A stretch of DNA of 11,841 nucleotides, from NCBI GenBank assembly GCA_964522485.1, contig CAZFUS010000081.1, positions 1 to 11,841 on the forward strand, in the 5' to 3' direction. The stretch is from Methylohalomonas sp964522485. GTDB lineage: Bacteria; Pseudomonadota; Gammaproteobacteria; Methylohalomonadales; Methylohalomonadaceae. Below, one piece after another: positions 6,942-11,841 of the stretch. Made by a program: the position numbers and the translations under genes. How positions within the stretch are numbered: position 1 is the stretch's first letter; the number at the start of each line of letters is the position of its first letter. Under the pieces are notes generated by a model. The model made no database searches and was not told the origin of the DNA. It saw only the letters and a program-made list of their open reading frames with translations.

Positions 6942-8354
6942 TCAGCCGGTCTGCTGCCAGCGGCCGCTGCGGGTCATGCGGCCCCAGTCCGCCCGCCGCT
7001 TGAGCAGCCACAGGATAGAACCTTTTAACCGATACCAGGTATTAATCTGCCGGTAGCCGAAGCATTCCAGGAAGGCGACCAGAAAGAGCACCAGGATGTG
7101 ATTCAGTCGCGAGAGACCGTGGAATGTGATCTCATCCAGCAGCAAAGCGACAGTCGACAGCAACATCGACAGCAGAACCGCGAATATCAGAATCAGCACT
7201 GCGACTTCCGGTGATACTTTGCCGGTGAAATACAGCCAGGCTGTGAACAGATAGCCGCCGAATTCCACGAACGGACTCAGCCACTCCACCAGTACAAAAA
7301 ATGGATATGCCAGCCAGCCCGCCAGCCCGCTGCCGCGTCTGAAGCACAGTTCGCGGTTCAGCCAGAGGCTTTCGGACAGACCACGCTGCCAGCGGCTGCG
7401 CTGCAGGCCGAACGTACGCAGACTCTCCGGGACTTCCGTCCAGCAGATCGGATCGGGGATGAAAGCAATGCGGTAATTTTCCCGGTGCCCGGCGAGATAG
7501 CGATGCAGGCGCACGATCAATTCCATATCCTCACCGACTGTATCAGTGCGGTAGCCCCCGGCCTGTATGACCGTGTCCTTGTGCAGCACGCCGAAGGCGC
7601 CGGAAATGATGAGCAGGCTGTTCAGGCGCGCCCAGCCGATACGGCCGAACAGGAAACTGCGCAGGTATTCCAGGATCTGGAATAAAGCCAGTGGATGGCG
7701 TGGCAGACCGGTCTCGATAACATGGCCGCCTTTGACCTTGCAGCCGTTGGCGATACGAACTGTGCCGCCGCAGGCCACAGTATTCGGGTCCTCGATGAAC
7801 GGCTGGACAGCATTCAACAGACTGTAACGCTCGAGCACGGAATCGGCGTCAACACTGCAATACAGCGGACAGCGGCTGATGTTGAGGCCGGCATTGAGAG
7901 AATCCGCCTTGCCACCGTTGGTTTTGTCAATGACGCGCAGATTGTCCACATTCCTGGACAGGTAGTATTCATGAACCGGCTGTGTCGTGAGTGCCGGTTC
8001 GCGTGTGCTGATGTAGGGCACCAAGTCGAATTCGCGCTTGAGGACGTCCAGTGTCGTGTCGCTGGAACCGTCATTCACGACGATCAACTCGAACTCGCTG
8101 TAATACAGCTGCATCAGCGAACGCACGGACGAAACGATGGTTCCGGCTTCGTTGTACGCCGGGATAATCAGACTGATCGGCGGTTCGTAACCGGTCAGCA
8201 ATTGATCCTCTTCTTCGGAACGGCGACTGGACATGTATTTGATCAGCGTATCCAGTGCCAGCAGATTGAGTGTCAGGTAGACGCCGGTGGTAAACAGCGT
8301 GTAGATCAGAAGCAGCCAGACCAGCAGCCATTCAATGGGAGTAAGCCCGATCAT
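6942..8354 (-). CDS. Family 2 glycosyltransferase, processive PgaC/BcsA-like
   Basis: Probably an inner-membrane enzyme that polymerises sugars from a nucleotide-sugar donor for a surface polysaccharide. The 470-residue protein has an N-terminal membrane segment (about 8-32), a cytoplasmic GT-A domain, and several hydrophobic stretches from about 345 to 435. All hallmarks of processive GT2 enzymes are present: VNDGSSD with Asp95, KTNGGKADSLN (144-154), DAD at 169-171, GED at 274-276 with the likely catalytic base Asp276, and QRSRW at 318-322. The overall plan is like poly-N-acetylglucosamine synthases (PgaC/IcaA), but sugar and linkage cannot be read from sequence. The start ATG overlaps the stop of the HEAT-repeat gene as ATGA, so the two are almost certainly translated together. 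No PilZ domain is visible. Confidence 0.93.
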   Translation of the reverse strand: MIGLTPIEWLLVWLLLIYTLFTTGVYLTLNLLALDTLIKYMSSRRSEEEDQLLTGYEPPISLIIPAYNEAGTIVSSVRSLMQLYYSEFELIVVNDGSSDTTLDVLKREFDLVPYISTREPALTTQPVHEYYLSRNVDNLRVIDKTNGGKADSLNAGLNISRCPLYCSVDADSVLERYSLLNAVQPFIEDPNTVACGGTVRIANGCKVKGGHVIETGLPRHPLALFQILEYLRSFLFGRIGWARLNSLLIISGAFGVLHKDTVIQAGGYRTDTVGEDMELIVRLHRYLAGHRENYRIAFIPDPICWTEVPESLRTFGLQRSRWQRGLSESLWLNRELCFRRGSGLAGWLAYPFFVLVEWLSPFVEFGGYLFTAWLYFTGKVSPEVAVLILIFAVLLSMLLSTVALLLDEITFHGLSRLNHILVLFLVAFLECFGYRQINTWYRLKGSILWLLKRRADWGRMTRSGRWQQTG

Positions 8355-9463
8355 GTCCGTACACTCTGCTCGGTCAAAACCTGTTTCAAAACGGCGCGTG
8401 CTTCCGGTTTCTGAATCGTAGTCATCAGGCGCTGCAACCGATCAGGGTTCTGTTGTAACAGGGTCCAGATGGCCTGCGCGGCGCGGAAACGTACCCACCA
8501 CTGCGTGTCCTCCAGCAGCGGTTCCAGTTGCTGAACATCGGCGGGACTGCCGAGGCGCGCCAGTGCGTTTATAGCCTGTACACGCAGAACCCAGTCTTCA
8601 TCTTCCAGCAGCGGCAGCAGTACGTCGCGCTCATGCTGGCTGCCAAGACGTCCGAGTGCCCGCAGTAACATGGCTTTTTCCCGGTTATCGGCCGTGGTTT
8701 TCAGACGGTGGCGGAGTAGCGGCACCAGGCTCCGTTCGTCGCTCAGTTCGGCCAGACTGATCAGGGTGCGAACCTTGGCCGGAGGCAGATACTGCAGATG
8801 CGGACCGACCACATGCAGCAGATGACTGCCACCGGCGCGGCTGATACGCAGGGCAGCGAACGGTGCCCAGCGATCGAAGCGGATCAGCGTTCTCAGTATG
8901 CAGGGCTCAGCGGCGGCCGGATCGAACTGAGCCAGCCCGGCGGAAGCCGCCACCGCTACCATCACCGATGGCGACCAGCTTGCCTGAATCAATGCCTGTT
9001 TTGCTGTGGGTGTCTGTATCGCCTGAGCCACCCGGATCGCGAGCATTTTCATCCAGACACTGCGTATGAATGGCAATATCGTCGGTTTAGCCAGAACCTC
9101 GGCGGCGATGTTATCCAGCTTGAGCACTGTTGCGAATTCATTGAGCCTGGCGGCACTATGGCCGGTCACGTAGTCGCGTACATCCAGCCACAATTCCAGC
9201 ATCGTGACTTCATCGGAAGAGTTGAGACGTGGCAGGGACGTCTGCCGGTCTTCCAGCCAGGCATATATGATAGGCCGCCAGAGAGCTTTGAAACGCCTGG
9301 CGCGCCAGTTTCTATAGCGGAGACGAAGTCGCAGGCTGATAACACATAGCAGGATAGTGCTGGTAAACAACGCCAGTATCAGAGTCATCCAGAAGATGAC
9401 GTTGAGCAGCGGCGGGTACGGGGCCAGGAGATTCTGAACGGAATCGATGAAAGAAAAACTCAC
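8351..9463 (-). CDS. Membrane-anchored HEAT-repeat protein
   Basis: A 370-residue protein with one N-terminal membrane helix (about 22-45), then a basic stretch (RLRLRYRNWRARRFKALWR) expected on the cytoplasmic side, and a long helical body. Clear HEAT-like repeats lie in the C-terminal half: EKAMLLRALGRLGSQHERDV (262-281), WVLRVQAINALARLGSPADV (291-310) and WVRFRAAQAIW (323-333); more degenerate ones probably fill 130-250. No catalytic motif is visible, so a scaffold or regulatory partner of the coupled glycosyltransferase is the likeliest role. The start is a GTG at 9461-9463, with only a weak GGTAGAAG before it. It lies 60 bases downstream of the response regulator gene on the same strand. 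Confidence 0.85.
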   Translation of the reverse strand: MSFSFIDSVQNLLAPYPPLLNVIFWMTLILALFTSTILLCVISLRLRLRYRNWRARRFKALWRPIIYAWLEDRQTSLPRLNSSDEVTMLELWLDVRDYVTGHSAARLNEFATVLKLDNIAAEVLAKPTILPFIRSVWMKMLAIRVAQAIQTPTAKQALIQASWSPSVMVAVAASAGLAQFDPAAAEPCILRTLIRFDRWAPFAALRISRAGGSHLLHVVGPHLQYLPPAKVRTLISLAELSDERSLVPLLRHRLKTTADNREKAMLLRALGRLGSQHERDVLLPLLEDEDWVLRVQAINALARLGSPADVQQLEPLLEDTQWWVRFRAAQAIWTLLQQNPDRLQRLMTTIQKPEARAVLKQVLTEQSVRT

Positions 9464-9523
9464 GCTTCTACCGGTATCGGGTATCGAACCTTGAAACAGT
9501 GATCGCGAGAGGGCATGCAGAAA

Positions 9524-9928
9524 TCAACTGTTCCCGACTGACAGCAGTGTCTTAACCTGGTGCATCAGCGTGCTGGGTTCGAATGGCTTGAGCACGTATT
9601 CATCCGCCCCCAGCTTGCGGGCCTTGTTGATATGCTGTTCGTTATTGCTGCCTGTCAATACGATAACTGGTATGTCTTGCCAACCATCCCGGGCACGCAG
9701 TCGCTTGAGGATTTCGTAGCCGCTGTAGATGGGTATCATCAGATCCAGAAGCACCAGGGCCGGAGGCTGGCCTGCGTTGATAATCTGGAGGGCGGCATCG
9801 CCGTCGCGGGCGATGTGTGACTGATAGCCTTCGCGCTTCAGCACAAATTCAAGCAGACTGGCGACATCTTCATTGTCTTCAATGACCAGCACCGATGTCG
9901 GCGGCTGACCGTGTTCCGGATTCGCCAT
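9524..9928 (-). CDS. Single-domain response regulator (CheY-like receiver)
   Basis: A stand-alone receiver domain of 134 residues with no DNA-binding or enzymatic output. Conserved residues are present: the acidic pair Glu17-Asp18 in VIEDNED, phospho-acceptor Asp62 in LVLLDLMIP, Thr92 in VLTGS, and Lys114 in LKPF. It should therefore be phosphorylatable and act through protein contact. No histidine kinase is encoded in the window. The start at 9926-9928 is supported by AAGGGA at 9936-9941, seven bases upstream; the frame extends 31 codons further, but that sequence is not receiver-like. Lying upstream of the HEAT and glycosyltransferase genes, it may control polysaccharide production. Confidence 0.94.
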   Translation of the reverse strand: MANPEHGQPPTSVLVIEDNEDVASLLEFVLKREGYQSHIARDGDAALQIINAGQPPALVLLDLMIPIYSGYEILKRLRARDGWQDIPVIVLTGSNNEQHINKARKLGADEYVLKPFEPSTLMHQVKTLLSVGNS

Positions 9929-9959
9929 ATTCGGATCCCTTGATGTGACGATGACACAG

Positions 9960-9976
9960 GTTAACCCTGTTAACCC
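9960..9976. repeat. Tandem GTTAACCC repeat upstream of the response regulator
   Basis: GTTAACCC occurs at 9960-9967 and again at 9969-9976, separated by one T, so the copies are nine bases apart. Each contains the palindrome GTTAAC. The pair sits 31 bases before the response regulator start. It could be a regulator-binding site or overlap a promoter; no good sigma70 elements are visible around it. Confidence 0.45.
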
Positions 9977-10046
9977 AAGGAACTCAATGAAAACTGCCTG
10001 CAAGACGGACGCAGTTGGCATTCAGTAAGGACAGATCGGGTCAGCG

Positions 10047-10059
10047 TTTACAGTGTAAA
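10047..10059. promoter_or_regulatory. 13-base palindrome, possible operator
   Basis: TTTACA-G-TGTAAA is a perfect inverted repeat about 120 bases upstream of the response regulator start and about 40 bases downstream of the TPR gene stop. Its form is typical of a dimeric repressor or activator site. No regulator is identified. Confidence 0.4.
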
Positions 10060-10103
10060 TTCACGTACTTCATCCGTTCGGACGCTAAGCAGTCGTAATT
10101 TAC
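10055..10103 (-). other. Two-tier hairpin at the end of the TPR gene
   Basis: GTAAATTCACG at 10055-10065 pairs with CGTAATTTAC at 10094-10103: seven base pairs, one bulge and three more. Inside lies a second short inverted repeat, TCCGTTCGGA at 10073-10082. The outer arm covers the TPR stop codon. No U-run follows on the minus strand, so it is not a standard intrinsic terminator; it may trim or protect the mRNA end, or be part of an operator cluster with the overlapping palindrome at 10047-10059. Confidence 0.4.
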
Positions 10104-10528
10104 GGTTGTGCTTCGCCCTTCATCCACGGTCGTTTACCAAACCGTGTATGTGCCTCCTGCAGAATCCCGTAGGCGCGCTCGCTCTGCCCCGATGCCAGGT
10201 AGGCGTTGCGTAGCAAACGGTAGATGTCTTCCCGATCGGAATCGATCGCTTTGGCCGCTTCCAGCGGCCGCGTGGCTGCATAGGCCTGGCCTCTTTCAAG
10301 CTGTATCCGTCCCAGGGCAAGCTGGTCTTCGATATTTTCGGGATAGGCCTCGACCAGGTCCGCGTAGATGGCGTGTGCCTGCCTGAGTTCACCTGCGGCG
10401 GCCAGTTCGCCGGCCCGTTCACGGGCAGCGGCCGGATCGGTAGTAATATCGCTCGCGGCAGGCGGAAGAGCAGTGCTCAGCAGCAAGAAAGTCAGCGTGT
10501 TGCGGTAGAGCTTGAAGCGCGCAATCAT
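10100..10528 (-). CDS. Exported tetratricopeptide-repeat protein
   Basis: A 142-residue protein with a typical signal peptide (basic MIARFKLYR, hydrophobic TLTFLLLSTALPPAAS, likely cut near residue 25), so probably periplasmic. The rest is two to three TPR units, such as ELRQAHAIYADLVEAYPENI, QLALGRIQLERGQAYAATRP and YRLLRNAYLASGQSERAYGI. TPR regions like this precede an outer-membrane barrel in YaiO-type and PgaA-type exopolysaccharide exporters, but here the protein ends after the repeats. A strong AAGGGAG (complement of 10538-10544), nine bases upstream, supports the ATG at 10526-10528. It is the first of four leftward genes, separated from the response regulator by 171 bases, so it may be a separate transcript. 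Confidence 0.85.
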   Translation of the reverse strand: MIARFKLYRNTLTFLLLSTALPPAASDITTDPAAARERAGELAAAGELRQAHAIYADLVEAYPENIEDQLALGRIQLERGQAYAATRPLEAAKAIDSDREDIYRLLRNAYLASGQSERAYGILQEAHTRFGKRPWMKGEAQP

Positions 10529-10619
10529 GAGTCGATGCTCCCTTGGCGATAGCGGTCAATCAGCTCGGGTTGAATGAATTATCGATTCGAAGCCAGAGTT
10601 TACGGGGTTCGGTACTGGA

Positions 10620-11147
10620 GTGAGAATTTTTTTCGCACTGTGGCCGGAAGATGCGGTGCGCGAGCAGATCGCGGCCGTCGCTGGACGTCTGCCGCGCGGC
10701 CTCGGCCGCATCGTGCCGGCAGCAAATTATCACATCACGCTGGAGTTTATAGGCACCGCGGATGCCGATCTGAGGGCCCGCCTCGAAACGGCTGCCGGCC
10801 GACTGTCCCTGGCGGGGTTCCGGATGCGTCTGCAGCGTTTCGGTCACTGGCCGCGCGCCCGGGTGGTCTGGCTGGGACCGGATCATCTGCCACCTGAACT
10901 GCTGGCGCTGGCGTACCAGCTGCGCGCTGTCAGTGAAGTATGCGGACTGCAACCAGAGCAAAGGCCGTATCGGCCGCACGTCACATTGGTGCGTAAGGCC
11001 GGCCGGGCGCCGGAATGGCCCGGCATCGAACCCGTCGACTGGCCGGTGAAGGATTTCGTTTTATGCGCATCCCACAGCACTTCGAAAGACCCGCACTATG
11101 AAATCCTGAAACACTGGCCGCTGAGCCCTGGAACAAACGCCGGCTGA
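10620..11147 (+). CDS. thpR: RNA 2',3'-cyclic phosphodiesterase (2H superfamily, LigT-like)
   Basis: A 2H-phosphoesterase of 175 residues; family members hydrolyse RNA 2',3'-cyclic phosphates to 2'-phosphates and can join 2'-5' RNA ends in vitro. Both signature motifs are present: HITLEFIG with His38 and HVTLVRK with His120. The N-terminus MRIFFALWPED is typical of the family. The start is GTG at 10620, placed by alignment; the Shine-Dalgarno is poor. It is divergent from the TPR gene across 91 bases, in which I see no convincing promoter, and it ends 72 bases before recA. Confidence 0.93.
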   Translation: MRIFFALWPEDAVREQIAAVAGRLPRGLGRIVPAANYHITLEFIGTADADLRARLETAAGRLSLAGFRMRLQRFGHWPRARVVWLGPDHLPPELLALAYQLRAVSEVCGLQPEQRPYRPHVTLVRKAGRAPEWPGIEPVDWPVKDFVLCASHSTSKDPHYEILKHWPLSPGTNAG

Positions 11148-11219
11148 CTGGTCTCGGGATCACAATCTGTGGGATAATCCTGCCCGTCAAGCGGTACTCA
11201 TTTGCGAAAGGTAAACAGC
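11148..11219 (+). promoter_or_regulatory. recA upstream region with candidate -10
   Basis: GATAAT at 11173-11178 is a 5 of 6 match to the -10 consensus, but no good -35 stands 16-18 bases before it. AAAGG at 11207-11211 is the ribosome site for the ATG at 11220. A perfect CTG-N10-CAG LexA box of the E. coli type is not present; the nearest is CTG-N10-CAC at 11148-11163, with a GC-rich centre. SOS control here, if any, uses a different or degenerate operator. Confidence 0.4.
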
Positions 11220-11841
11220 ATGGATGACAAGAAACAGCAGGCCCTAGGCATTGCTCTCGGTCAGATTGAAAAGCAGTTCGGTAAAGGCTCGATCATGCGT
11301 ATGGGTGATGGCGGCGTCGTCCGTGACGTGGCCTCCGTCTCCACCGGTTCGCTGAGTCTCGATCTGGCGCTGGGCATCGGCGGTCTGCCGCGTGGCCGTG
11401 TCGTCGAGATCTATGGACCGGAATCCTCGGGCAAGACGACCCTGGCGCTGCACGTCGTGGCCGAAATCCAGAAAGCCGGCGGCACCGCGGCGTTCGTCGA
11501 CGCAGAACATGCACTCGATCCACAGTACGCCGGCAAGTTGGGCGTGGAAGTGGACGATCTGCTGGTATCGCAGCCGGATACCGGCGAGCAGGCACTGGAG
11601 ATCACCGACATGCTGGTGAGGTCCAGCGCAGTAGACCTGGTTGTGGTCGACTCGGTCGCGGCGCTGACGCCGAAAGCCGAGATCGAAGGTGAGATGGGTG
11701 ATACCCACGTCGGTCTGCAGGCGCGGCTGATGTCACAGGCACTGCGCAAGCTGACCGCCAATATCAAGCGATCGAACACACTGGTGATCTTCATCAACCA
11801 GATCCGGATGAAGATCGGTGTCATGTTCGGGAGTCCCGAGA
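11220..11841 (+). CDS. recA: Recombinase RecA, N-terminal part
   Basis: DNA recombinase that forms filaments on single-stranded DNA, carries out strand exchange and triggers LexA cleavage. The first 207 codons are in the window and the gene runs off the right edge. The sequence starts MDDKKQQALGIALGQIEKQF. Walker A GPESSGKT is at residues 66-73, catalytic Glu96 in DAEHALDP, and Walker B ends at Asp144 (VVVDSVAALTP). Loop 1 (EGEMGDTH) begins at 157, and NQIRMKIGVMFGSPE at the window edge enters loop 2. No frame damage is seen. It follows thpR on the same strand. Confidence 0.98.
   Translation, partial: MDDKKQQALGIALGQIEKQFGKGSIMRMGDGGVVRDVASVSTGSLSLDLALGIGGLPRGRVVEIYGPESSGKTTLALHVVAEIQKAGGTAAFVDAEHALDPQYAGKLGVEVDDLLVSQPDTGEQALEITDMLVRSSAVDLVVVDSVAALTPKAEIEGEMGDTHVGLQARLMSQALRKLTANIKRSNTLVIFINQIRMKIGVMFGSPE

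Noticed and set aside
6958..6969. CAGCGGCCGCTG palindrome and other GCGGCCGC words (near 5331, 5513 and 10264)
   Set aside because: Inside coding sequence, with no loop and no consistent placement; expected by chance in GC-rich DNA.
7695..8414. 239-codon rightward frame opposite the glycosyltransferase
   Set aside because: Shadow of the GT2 gene, which has every family motif; no domain or ribosome site supports the antisense frame.
8798..9349. 183-codon rightward frame opposite the HEAT-repeat gene
   Set aside because: Low-complexity product typical of an antisense shadow; the HEAT frame has a membrane helix and repeats.
9938..9955. CRP-like TGTGA...CACA element before the response regulator
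   Set aside because: Half-sites are one base out of register and the second half lacks the TCACA form.
9929..10021. 31-residue N-terminal extension of the response regulator
   Set aside because: Strong AAGGGA correctly spaced before the ATG at 9926-9928, and receiver homology needs no extension.

Overview
The window looks like chromosomal DNA of a gammaproteobacterium with moderately high GC. The basis is the divergent xseA/guaB pair, guaB followed by guaA, tadA, a stand-alone pncC, and recA at the right edge, all with protein sequences typical of that class. I cannot name the genus; a purple-sulfur or sulfur-oxidising relative (Chromatiales-like) is a guess. No tRNA, rRNA, CRISPR array, insertion sequence or integrase is visible. 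Coding density is very high: no gap between genes reaches 200 bases.

Left third (1-5313): housekeeping. xseA (exonuclease VII large subunit) runs leftward. Rightward from a clear sigma70-type promoter come guaB (IMP dehydrogenase) and guaA (GMP synthase), the two steps from IMP to GMP. The 112-base guaB-guaA gap is AT-rich, holds an imperfect inverted repeat, and contains a 24-codon upstream ORF with a good Shine-Dalgarno sequence that overlaps the start of guaA, while guaA itself has none. After guaA comes a possible 37-residue ORF whose stop overlaps the tadA start as ATGA. tadA encodes the tRNA A34 deaminase.

Middle (5310-6938): a leftward six-helix membrane protein ending in a PAS domain with no output domain, then rightward pncC (NMN amidase). 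Their starts are 36 bases apart, and both genes meet their convergent neighbours with almost no gap.

Right-centre (6942-10528): four leftward genes in transcription order: an exported TPR protein, a single-domain response regulator, a membrane-anchored HEAT-repeat protein, and a processive-type family 2 glycosyltransferase coupled to the HEAT gene by an ATGA overlap. I read this as a regulated cell-surface or exopolysaccharide module lying between pncC and the thpR-recA end. The gap in front of the response regulator carries several repeats that look like operator sites. This module is the least ordinary part of the window.

Right edge (10620-11841): thpR (RNA 2',3'-cyclic phosphodiesterase) and the first 207 codons of recA, which runs off the window.
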